This document shows, piece after piece, positions 1-6,523 of a stretch of 64,000 nucleotides of DNA. The position numbers and the translations under genes were made by a program. The stretch's first letter is position 1. Each line of letters opens with the position of its first letter. This DNA comes from Halalkalibacter hemicellulosilyticusJCM 9152 (GTDB taxonomy: Bacteria > Bacillota > Bacilli > Bacillales > Bacillaceae_D). The notes beneath the pieces were generated by a model, which was not told where the DNA came from, searched no databases, and was given only the letters and a program-made list of their open reading frames with translations. The DNA lies in contig NZ_BAUU01000001.1 of the NCBI RefSeq assembly GCF_000513115.1, positions 62,001-126,000 of the forward strand, written 5' to 3'.

Positions 1-184
1 CAGGGTGTTCGGGTAAAGTCTGCTCTCCTTTATGATCTACGACGATTCTATGACCTGTATTAGAATGTGTATCTTCTAATTCATCTTCTGTAGTAGAAGA
101 TTGAGAACTGCATGCGATTAGTAATAGAGTTAGTGCAGCAGATAATAGTAGAATAATGTTAAATCGAGTCTTCAATGTAAACAC
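1..184 (-). CDS. Iron-siderophore ABC transporter binding lipoprotein, N-terminal part (cut by window edge)
   Basis: Only the first ~60 codons lie in the window. On the minus strand the frame runs open from a GTG at 184-182 (or a TTG at 175-173) to the window edge. A short basic N-terminus is followed by a hydrophobic stretch ending in a lipobox, LLIAC, then a Ser/Thr/Glu-rich linker typical of secreted substrate-binding lipoproteins. The piece ends in RIVVDHKG-like sequence, a common opening of siderophore-binding proteins of the Peripla_BP_2 family. A Fur box lies 22 bp upstream, which supports an iron role. The start is uncertain: GAAGG sits just upstream of the GTG, while the TTG also has a purine-rich region ahead. 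Function is inferred from lipobox plus Fur box, since the ligand-binding domain is outside the window. Confidence 0.7.
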   Translation of the reverse strand, partial: MFTLKTRFNIILLLSAALTLLLIACSSQSSTTEDELEDTHSNTGHRIVVDHKGEQTLPEHP

Positions 185-205
185 CTAACCTTCGTTTTTT
201 TATTT

Positions 206-224
206 GAAAATGATTATCAGTATC
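206..224 (-). promoter_or_regulatory. Fur box upstream of the partial siderophore-binding lipoprotein gene
   Basis: Read on the minus strand, this 19-mer matches the classical Fur box GATAATGATAATCATTATC at 17 of 19 positions. It lies between the lipoprotein start and the intergenic repeat, where a Fur repressor would be expected to block transcription when iron is plentiful. Confidence 0.75.
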
Positions 225-366
225 GTTTGATATTATAAAAAATTTTATCTTGTAATTCAATGGATAATCTGAATCAATAGGGATGGATTATTTTAATATA
301 TAGAGGCAAAAGAAAGTTTAATAGGAGATTAAGTAAGAACAAACTGAATAGGTTAAGTGATGAGTG

Positions 367-560
367 CGGTTCCTCATTCCTCTATTTTTTCTATATTTCA
401 CTTTTTCATGATATTACGGTTCCTCATTCCTCTATTTCGGGTTTTATAGCTCCTTTTGGCGTTATTTAGCTCAAATAGTGGAAAGAGGATTCCTTTTTCT
501 TCTCATGAAGAGGAGGTACCTCGAATTAGCGGAAAGAGGATTCCCTTTGTTCTTTATGAG
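367..560. repeat. Dispersed intergenic palindromic repeat, copy A
   Basis: Two direct copies of a GGTTCCTCATTCCTCTATT-type module (367-390 and 416-440) are followed by two inverted-sense modules of the form TAGYGGAAAGAGGATTCC (about 472-493 and 526-546). The order is module, module, inverse, inverse, so the transcript could fold into a nested hairpin. The same four-part layout recurs at 40103-40283 and 47181-47362, with a minimal two-module copy at 19693-19771. The open frames crossing it have no codon structure and are not genes. The rest of the 185-938 gap holds an inverted repeat pairing about 588-600 with 737-750, the hairpin at 722-744 and the Fur-controlled promoter. Confidence 0.75.
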
Positions 561-721
561 ATCCCCCGTGCCTCTCGAATGGAGAGCACTGAAAAAGTCC
601 TTTCTAGTAACTCAAAGAAGAGTAATGGCTCCGTTCGTTGCGCGCCTTTCTATGAGAAAGCCACTCATAGCAAGGCTTTCAATATCGGGCAACGGCTACG
701 CACATTACTTAAAGTCCACTA

Positions 722-744
722 AAAAAGTGAAAATCGCACTTTTT
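722..744. terminator. Hairpin with A-tract and T-tract stem (bidirectional terminator-like)
   Basis: AAAAAGTG pairs with CACTTTTT around a 7-nt loop, giving A-runs on one side and T-runs on the other. The same CTGAAAAAGT/ACTTTTTCAG vocabulary occurs in the terminators at 5759, 54623 and 58100. No gene ends immediately beside it, so termination is inferred from structure alone. Confidence 0.45.
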
Positions 745-840
745 CAGCGGCCTCTCTCGAATGGATAGAGGAGGCGGTGTCGCGCTGTATTCCACTGATT
801 TGGCTTTTCTCCCTCTTAGTTCTTTTCTTAATAAGAAAAC

Positions 841-912
841 AATAATGATAAAAATTCTCATTGACACAATGAAAGCTGTCGCTTAAAATAATTGACAGTG
901 ATAATTATTATC
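841..912 (+). promoter_or_regulatory. Iron-regulated promoter flanked by two Fur boxes
   Basis: A consensus-like promoter is visible: TTGACA at 861-866, a 17-bp spacer and TAAAAT at 884-889. A Fur box matching 15 of 19 consensus positions lies just upstream of the -35 (841-859). A second, matching 16 of 19, lies just downstream of the -10 (894-912). Fur bound at both would enclose the RNA polymerase site. It drives the iron ABC transporter operon starting at 939. Confidence 0.75.
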
Positions 913-938
913 AATATACATAAAGAGGAGTGGGGGAC

Positions 939-1964
939 ATGTCCAAAGTGGCATTTTCACAAAAAGGGGTACATAGTAGTCGTTTATTTGTTCTTATTCT
1001 ATCACTGTTGTTCATTTTGGCGGCGTGTGGTGGAGAGGATGCTGCGCAATCGCCAGATGAGGATGGAAGTGATGAGCAAGTGGAGGATAGCCGAGATGAG
1101 GAAGAGAGTCAAGGTATACGTGAGGTTGAGCATGCATTAGGTACAGCCGATATTGATGGAAAGCCAGAACGCATTGTTACGCTGTATCAAGGAGCAACAG
1201 ATGCAGCCGTTGCGTTAGGGATTACGCCGGTTGGGGCGGTTGAGTCATGGGATCAGCAGCCGTTCTACGATTACTTCGGTGATGCGCTAAACGATGTTGA
1301 AGTTGTCGGTTTAGAAACTCAGCCTAATTTAGAAGAGATTGCCCAGCTGAATCCTGATCTGATTATCGCTTCGCAAATTCGTCACGAGGAAGTGTATGAG
1401 CAGCTTTCAGAGATTGCTCCGACTGTCGTGCATGAAACGGTGTTTGATTTTAAAGGGTCAGTTGAATTATTAGCTGAAGCTGCAGGTGAGGAAGAGAAAG
1501 CGAATGAAATTTTGACAGATTGGGATAATCGAGTAGCTGATTTCCAAGTTAAAATGGAAGAGAAATTAGATGATGAGTGGCCATTTTCTGTTTCCGTATT
1601 GAACTTTAGAGCGGATCATGCGCGTATATATGTAACGGGTTTTGCTGGTTCCATTTTAACAGAGCTAGGCTTTGGTTCTCCTGAAGGTCGTCAAGATGAT
1701 GAGGATATTTTAATGCTAACAGATAAAGAAAGTATTCCTGAAATGAATGCAGACGTCTTTTATATCTTCTATGATCATACGGAAGGTGCGGTCGAGCAGA
1801 GCTTTGATGAATGGACGAGTCATCCATTATGGGATAATTTAGATGCTGTTCAACATGACCAAGTGTTTGTTGTTGATGAAATTACTTGGAATTTAGCTGG
1901 TGGTATTTTGTCAGCGAATTTAATGCTTGATGATATTTATGAGCGGTTTGAATTAGAACAATAA
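939..1964 (+). CDS. Ferric-citrate/siderophore ABC transporter substrate-binding lipoprotein
   Basis: This is the extracytoplasmic iron-chelate receptor that delivers its ligand to the FecCD-type permeases encoded next. The N-terminus is a lipoprotein signal (hydrophobic residues 16-29, lipobox LAAC, lipidated Cys30), then an acidic Glu/Asp-rich linker, then a Peripla_BP_2 fold with the usual PERIVTLYQGATDAAVALG opening and NPDLIIAS motif. Length (341 aa) fits the family, and the sequence most resembles the YfmC/FecB branch, which suggests ferric citrate, though the ligand cannot be proved. The ATG at 939 is preferred over the in-frame GTG at 930 because AAGAGGAG sits 8 nt before it. Transcription comes from a Fur-flanked promoter. 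Two stem-loops follow the stop codon before the permease gene. Confidence 0.9.
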   Translation: MSKVAFSQKGVHSSRLFVLILSLLFILAACGGEDAAQSPDEDGSDEQVEDSRDEEESQGIREVEHALGTADIDGKPERIVTLYQGATDAAVALGITPVGAVESWDQQPFYDYFGDALNDVEVVGLETQPNLEEIAQLNPDLIIASQIRHEEVYEQLSEIAPTVVHETVFDFKGSVELLAEAAGEEEKANEILTDWDNRVADFQVKMEEKLDDEWPFSVSVLNFRADHARIYVTGFAGSILTELGFGSPEGRQDDEDILMLTDKESIPEMNADVFYIFYDHTEGAVEQSFDEWTSHPLWDNLDAVQHDQVFVVDEITWNLAGGILSANLMLDDIYERFELEQ

Positions 1965-1972
1965 TGACTAGT

Positions 1973-2058
1973 GCATAAAAGGCTAGGAAACGCTTGCTTG
2001 AGCGCTCCCTAGCGTTTATGCAGAATCCACGGACAAAGGTAATGAACCTTTTCCGTGG
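1973..2058 (+). promoter_or_regulatory. Paired stem-loops between binding-protein and permease genes
   Basis: Two hairpins lie in the 146-bp spacer. One pairs GCATAAA (1973-1979) with TTTATGC (2015-2021). The other, 2027-2058, pairs CCACGGA and AAAGGT with ACCTTT and TCCGTGG, a 13-bp stem with one bulge. The second is followed by a moderately T-rich run. Such structures usually let the binding protein be made in excess over its membrane partners, by partial termination or 3' end protection. Confidence 0.6.
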
Positions 2059-2110
2059 CTTTGTTGTTATTTTTGCTGTAAGAGTTTGTGAGGAGGAAGG
2101 TAAGTATGTC

Positions 2111-3118
2111 ATGGCGATGAATACACCTTTTAAATGGATTAGCTTGACCTTCGCATTTATTTTATTTGTTAGTTCCTTTTGTTTGAGCGTTGCTCTTGGG
2201 CAAACATCCATTCCATTAAATGTTACAATAGATGCTTTCTTACATTATGATGAGTCCAATACAGAGCATATCATTGTGACAACTTCAAGGCTTTCTAGAG
2301 CAGTGATTGCAACTGTTGTCGGTGCTAGCCTTTCTGTCGCAGGTGCGCTTATGCAAGCGTTAACGAGAAACCCCTTAGCGGCACCAGATATTTTTGGGAT
2401 CAATGCAGGGGCGGTCTTTTTTATTGTATTTTCTGCTGCTTTTTTATCTGTACAATCGTTAATGCACTATATGTGGATTGCTTTTTTAGGGGCGGCGGTT
2501 GCTAGTGCTCTTGTCTATTTTTTAAGTTCACTTGGGAGAGATGGATTATCACCTATCAAAATTGTTCTAGCTGGAGCGGCGATTTCAGCACTATTTATTT
2601 CATTTACGCAAGGTTTATTAGTGTTAAATGAGCAAAGCATTCAAAGTGTTTTATTTTGGTTAGCTGGTTCTGTTTCTGGGAGAAGTATGGATATGCTTTT
2701 GCCTATTTTACCTTTTATGTTTTCTGCGATGCTGCTTGCTTTATTTTTAGGAAAGTCCATTAATTTGTTGCAGTCTGGTGAGGATGTAGCGAAAGGATTA
2801 GGGCAGCGCGTGATAGTAGTGAAGCTATTGATCGGTATGGTTGTTATATTCCTTGCCGGTGGTTCTGTAGCAGTTGCGGGCTCGATTGGTTTTATCGGAT
2901 TAATTGTTCCGCATATGGTGCGTGGTATTGTAGGCTATGATTATCGCTGGGTCATCCCCTTTAGTATGCTATGTGGAGCTAGCCTATTATTGCTAGCTGA
3001 TGTGGCGGCAAGGTTTGTGATCATGCCACAGGAGATGCCAATCGGTGTGATGACTGCTTTGATCGGAACGCCATTTTTCATTTATATTGCTCGTAGGGGG
3101 TTGTCGAAGAATGGCTAA
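2111..3118 (+). CDS. Iron-chelate ABC transporter permease (FecCD family), first subunit
   Basis: An integral membrane subunit of the iron importer, 335 aa, with about ten predicted membrane segments of the BtuC/FecCD type. Recognisable family motifs are the RLSRAVIATVVGASLSVAG region near the N-terminus, the RNPLAAPDIFGINAGA motif, and the GSIGFIGLIVPHMVRGIVG coupling region near the C-terminus that contacts the ATPase. The frame is open further upstream through the hairpin region, but the ATG at 2111 is chosen because AGGAGGAAGG precedes it and the protein then begins at the usual family position. Its stop overlaps the start of the second permease gene by 8 bp, so the two are probably translationally coupled and made as a heterodimer. 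Confidence 0.9.
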   Translation: MAMNTPFKWISLTFAFILFVSSFCLSVALGQTSIPLNVTIDAFLHYDESNTEHIIVTTSRLSRAVIATVVGASLSVAGALMQALTRNPLAAPDIFGINAGAVFFIVFSAAFLSVQSLMHYMWIAFLGAAVASALVYFLSSLGRDGLSPIKIVLAGAAISALFISFTQGLLVLNEQSIQSVLFWLAGSVSGRSMDMLLPILPFMFSAMLLALFLGKSINLLQSGEDVAKGLGQRVIVVKLLIGMVVIFLAGGSVAVAGSIGFIGLIVPHMVRGIVGYDYRWVIPFSMLCGASLLLLADVAARFVIMPQEMPIGVMTALIGTPFFIYIARRGLSKNG

Positions 3119-4151
3119 GTATTTCACATTTCGAACGAAGTCAGAGTCGGTATCTATACAAATATACAAAAAGCCATTTATCGTCTTACTATCGCTCGTT
3201 GCCCTTACGATCTTTTTATTTATTACATCGATGTCCGTTGGAAGCTCGTTTATTCATCCGTTCAATTCGATAAAGCATCTATTTGGATTGGGGCTTGAAG
3301 AACATCATTTTGTTTTGCACACGTTAAGACTGCCTCGAATTGTTCTTTCCTTCTTCGTTGGAGCAGCTCTTGGAGTATCGGGACTTATTCTACAAGGGAT
3401 TATACGTAATCCTCTTGCCTCACCAGACATCATTGGTATAACAGGTGGGGCAACGGTTGGAGCACTTACATTTATTGTGCTCTTCGCAGGTGCTGTTAGT
3501 ATGCAGTGGCTTCCGTTAGCAGCTTTTTTAGGAGCAGCGATCGTATCGGTTGTGATTTATCTTCTCTCATGGAAGAAAGGTGTCACACCTATTCGCCTCG
3601 TGCTAATTGGAATTGGAGTAGCAGCGACGATGAGTGCGTTGACGACGATGATGATCGTTCTAAGTGATACTATGGCTGTAACGAGAGCGTACTTGTGGAT
3701 GACGGGAAGTTTATACGGGGCGAACTGGCAAGATGTGTCCCTTATCCTACCGTGGGTGTTGATTTTTATACCACTTGCTCTGTTCTTCTCCCGAGTCGTC
3801 GATGTGAAGGAGCTTGGGGATGAAGTAGCAGTCGGTTTAGGGATAAACGTTCAGCTCCATCGGTTTATGTTGTTATTTGTTAGTGTCGCATTGGCAGGAG
3901 CTGCTGTCGCTACGGCAGGGGGAATTAGCTTTGTTGGCTTAATGGCACCGCATATAGCCAGAATGCTAGCAGGTCGATCTTTTGCGAGTCTTGTTTTCAT
4001 TTCGGCCTTTATTGGTGGAATCATTGTTATTATTGCTGACACGGTGGCACGTACGGCTTTTTTACCATTGGATATTCCAGCAGGTGTTTTCACCGCCGGC
4101 ATTGGTGCACCATTCTTTATTTATTTGCTATATCGTAATCGAAATATGTAG
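3111..4151 (+). CDS. Iron-chelate ABC transporter permease (FecCD family), second subunit
   Basis: The second permease half of the importer, 346 aa, again with about ten hydrophobic segments. It carries the same family signatures as its partner: RLPRIVLSFFVGAALGVSG, RNPLASPDIIGITGGA and GGISFVGLMAPHIARMLAG. It is clearly paralogous to, but distinct from, the preceding gene, matching the YfmD/YfmE arrangement of two non-identical permeases. The ATG at 3111 is chosen because TAGGGGG lies 10 nt before it; the upstream TTG at 3087 has no better site. Eight bases overlap the previous gene. The ATPase gene begins 15 bp after the stop. Confidence 0.9.
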   Translation: MAKYFTFRTKSESVSIQIYKKPFIVLLSLVALTIFLFITSMSVGSSFIHPFNSIKHLFGLGLEEHHFVLHTLRLPRIVLSFFVGAALGVSGLILQGIIRNPLASPDIIGITGGATVGALTFIVLFAGAVSMQWLPLAAFLGAAIVSVVIYLLSWKKGVTPIRLVLIGIGVAATMSALTTMMIVLSDTMAVTRAYLWMTGSLYGANWQDVSLILPWVLIFIPLALFFSRVVDVKELGDEVAVGLGINVQLHRFMLLFVSVALAGAAVATAGGISFVGLMAPHIARMLAGRSFASLVFISAFIGGIIVIIADTVARTAFLPLDIPAGVFTAGIGAPFFIYLLYRNRNM

Positions 4152-4166
4152 AAGGAGCTGAGAGAC

Positions 4167-4988
4167 GTGAGTGTTCTTGAGACGAAATCATTGTCATTAG
4201 GCTATGGTGAGGGACTGATTATCGAAGAATTAGATTTGCAAATACCAATTGGAGAAATTACAGTCTTTGTTGGAGCGAATGGAAGTGGAAAATCGACTCT
4301 ACTTCGTTCACTAGCAAGGTTATTAAAGCCGCAATCGGGAGACGTTCTATTAGATGGTGATAACATTCGTAGCTTATCAACAAAGCAAGTGGCAAAGCGT
4401 TTAGCTATTTTACCACAAGGCCCGATTGCTCCCGAATCATTGACTGTACAGCAATTGATTAAGCAAGGTCGTTTTCCTCATCAAACGTGGTTGAAGCAGT
4501 GGTCGAAGGAAGACGAACGAATCGTTGATGAAGCGCTTGAAGTGACGAACTTAAAGGAGTTTGCTGATCGTCCTGTTCAATCGTTATCTGGTGGACAGCG
4601 ACAGCGTGCGTGGATCGCGATGACTCTTGCTCAGCAGTCTGATATCATTTTATTAGATGAACCGACGACTTACTTAGACATGACACACCAAATTGATGTG
4701 CTCGATCTCTTATTTGATTTAAATGAACGAGAGAAGCGGACGGTTGTGATGGTATTACATGATCTCAATTTGGCTTGCCGCTATGCTCATCAAATAGTTG
4801 CTGTATACGATAAGAAAGTGTATACACAAGGAAAACCAGAAGAGGTGTTAACGCCGAAAATGGTTAAGGATGTATTTCGAATGGACTGTGAGATTATAGA
4901 AGATCCACTCTTTGGAACGCCTTTATGCATTCCCCATGGTAAAGGCAGGTATCGAGAGGTCACAACAAGTACGAGAAAGACTTCCTAG
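4167..4988 (+). CDS. Iron-chelate ABC transporter ATP-binding protein
   Basis: The cytoplasmic ATPase energising uptake through the two FecCD permeases, 273 aa, normal length for the FepC/FecE family. Walker A is GANGSGKST (residues 36-44), the signature LSGGQRQR lies near residue 140, and Walker B (IILLDEP) follows with a D-loop and the switch histidine in VLHDLNLA. The start is a GTG at 4167 with AAGGAGCTGAGAG in front. The stop codon directly abuts the next reading frame, so the FhuF-like gene is cotranscribed. The set of lipoprotein, two permeases and ATPase is complete, so the system should be functional. Confidence 0.93.
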   Translation: MSVLETKSLSLGYGEGLIIEELDLQIPIGEITVFVGANGSGKSTLLRSLARLLKPQSGDVLLDGDNIRSLSTKQVAKRLAILPQGPIAPESLTVQQLIKQGRFPHQTWLKQWSKEDERIVDEALEVTNLKEFADRPVQSLSGGQRQRAWIAMTLAQQSDIILLDEPTTYLDMTHQIDVLDLLFDLNEREKRTVVMVLHDLNLACRYAHQIVAVYDKKVYTQGKPEEVLTPKMVKDVFRMDCEIIEDPLFGTPLCIPHGKGRYREVTTSTRKTS

Positions 4989-4997
4989 GTGGCCCAA

Positions 4998-5717
4998 ATG
5001 AGTACAAGTGTAATAGAGCGATTAGATAACTTTGATATAAAGCGAGTAGAAGAAAGTGACATTGGTATTTCAACGATTGATTTACTTCAAGAAGAGAAGG
5101 CACTTGCTTATTTGCAAGAGCAACAAGAGAAGCTGAATGCACCCAATATGGCAGTGGCTGCATCCATGTTGTCAAAGCGATATGCTTATTTAGTCGTAGG
5201 TTCAACTTTGTATAGTATGATTGAACTGAATGGAGCACCTTGCTTTCCGCTGAAAGCGTGTGGCTTAACGGAGGAACGGGGACTATGTATAAATGAAGGC
5301 GACTGTCCATGGCAAGAAGCACAGGCTAATCGTGAAAAGTGGCGTACGACCGTTTTGCAGGAGCTATTTGCTAACCACCTTACACCAGTCATAGTAGCTT
5401 TACAACGTGTTAGCCGAATACCACAGACTATCTTATGGGAAAACGTCGCAGTACGGATCAATTCGATTTTTCGAGATGCATTAGATGATTGTGTTGAAAA
5501 TGAAATAAAACAACAAAGCATTTATGACGATTTTTTATTTTTGAAAGGAGCAGGTGGGGCGCTCTTTCAGTTGAAGGAAAATCCGATTAAATCGTATTTA
5601 AAAATAGGAGAAGAGCTTTATTCTAACCCAACTCGTCAAACGTGCTGTATGTACTATCGCTTAAAGAAGGAGGAGGGGAAAATAAGCTATTGTAGGGTGT
5701 GTCCTGTGAAAAAGTGA
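4998..5717 (+). CDS. fhuF: FhuF-like ferric iron reductase / IucA-IucC C-terminal family protein
   Basis: Probable cytoplasmic [2Fe-2S] protein that reduces and releases iron from the imported chelate. The diagnostic feature is at the C-terminus: a Cys-Cys pair, 14 residues, then Cys-x2-Cys (TCCMYYR ... YCRVCPVKK), the FhuF cluster-binding pattern. E. coli FhuF has 10 residues between the pairs, so the longer gap is a variation. The rest of the 239-aa protein is helical without membrane segments. ATG 4998 is preferred over GTG 4989 because AGGTGG precedes it by 5 nt. It is the last gene of the iron operon and is followed by a strong bidirectional hairpin. The context of a Fur-regulated importer makes the reductase role likely. 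Confidence 0.8.
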   Translation: MSTSVIERLDNFDIKRVEESDIGISTIDLLQEEKALAYLQEQQEKLNAPNMAVAASMLSKRYAYLVVGSTLYSMIELNGAPCFPLKACGLTEERGLCINEGDCPWQEAQANREKWRTTVLQELFANHLTPVIVALQRVSRIPQTILWENVAVRINSIFRDALDDCVENEIKQQSIYDDFLFLKGAGGALFQLKENPIKSYLKIGEELYSNPTRQTCCMYYRLKKEEGKISYCRVCPVKK

Positions 5718-5758
5718 AGGCCCTTATTCAATAGTGATAACCTCCTGAAGTTAAACGT

Positions 5759-5795
5759 GGCCGCTGGAAAAGATAAACAGACTTTTTCAGTGGCC
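5759..5795. terminator. Bidirectional terminator between convergent operons
   Basis: GGCCGCTGGAAAAG pairs with CTTTTTCAGTGGCC (two G-T wobbles) around a 9-nt loop. It separates the iron operon end (5717, plus strand) from the response regulator end (5801, minus strand), and A/T-rich stem arms suit both directions. Confidence 0.8.
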
Positions 5796-5800
5796 TTAGG

Positions 5801-6523
5801 TTAAAAATTCAATTCATCAGTAGATGAATTGAATTTATATCCGATGCCTCTAACCGTGACGATATAACGAGACTGTCCCCTTTCTAATTTTTTTCTTAAA
5901 TGATGAATATGAACCATAACGGTTCGAGTATCACTCATTCCTTCTAGGCCCCAAATTCGATCGTAAAGCTGATCTGTTGTAAAAACTTGGTTTGGATATT
6001 GAGCTAAATGGAAAAGTAGTTGCCTCTCTTTCGTAGATAAAGGGACTTCATGTCCATTTAGCTTGACTTCTAAGCTACGGAAATGTAGCTCCAGCTGACC
6101 ATCTGTCCACATGTTTGAATGAGGTGTAGGGGTCGAGCGTCTTAGCTGCGCATTTACTCTTGCTACTAATATGTCTGGATCAAAGGGTTTTGTGATATAG
6201 TCATCACCACCTAGTTGAAAGCCGTTAAGGATATCTTCGCTCTCTTTTTTGCTACTTAAGAAGATAACAGGAGTTGTTGAGTATTCTCGAAAGCTTCTAA
6301 TGATCTCCGTTCCCTCACGATCAGGAAGTATAATATCGCAAATGATTAGCTGATAATCATATTGAGCTAGCATTTGTAATGCTATTTCTCCATTAGAAGC
6401 GACTGATGGTTGAAAGCCTGCATGCTTTAAATAGATTGTGACAAGTTCTGCAATGTCTGTATCATCTTCAATGAGTAAAATATTAATAGCTCCCACTTCA
6501 TCACTCTCTTTTCTCTTCTTCAT
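5801..6523 (-). CDS. OmpR/PhoB-family response regulator
   Basis: DNA-binding partner of the adjacent 7TMR-DISM histidine kinase. Residues ~14-125 form a receiver domain with the acidic pair Glu19-Asp20, phospho-acceptor Asp63 (LIICDIILP) and the KPFDPD lysine motif. Residues ~140-235 form a winged-helix Trans_reg_C domain with the typical LSTKERQLLFHL and GIGYKF ends. The ATG at 6523 lies inside the kinase gene, giving a 23-bp overlap. It has a weak ribosome binding site, and an in-frame GTG at 6496 just after the kinase stop, preceded by AAAGAGAG, is an alternative start. The regulated genes cannot be seen from the sequence. Confidence 0.9.
   Translation of the reverse strand: MKKRKESDEVGAINILLIEDDTDIAELVTIYLKHAGFQPSVASNGEIALQMLAQYDYQLIICDIILPDREGTEIIRSFREYSTTPVIFLSSKKESEDILNGFQLGGDDYITKPFDPDILVARVNAQLRRSTPTPHSNMWTDGQLELHFRSLEVKLNGHEVPLSTKERQLLFHLAQYPNQVFTTDQLYDRIWGLEGMSDTRTVMVHIHHLRKKLERGQSRYIVTVRGIGYKFNSSTDELNF

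Noticed and set aside
456-768. Two overlapping open frames of 88 and 96 codons
   Set aside because: They lie inside the dispersed palindromic repeat and following hairpins; composition follows the repeat and there is no suitable ribosome binding site.
5186-5521. Antisense open frame within the FhuF-like gene
   Set aside because: Shadow of the plus-strand gene; no promoter or ribosome binding site, and the sense protein has a clear family motif.
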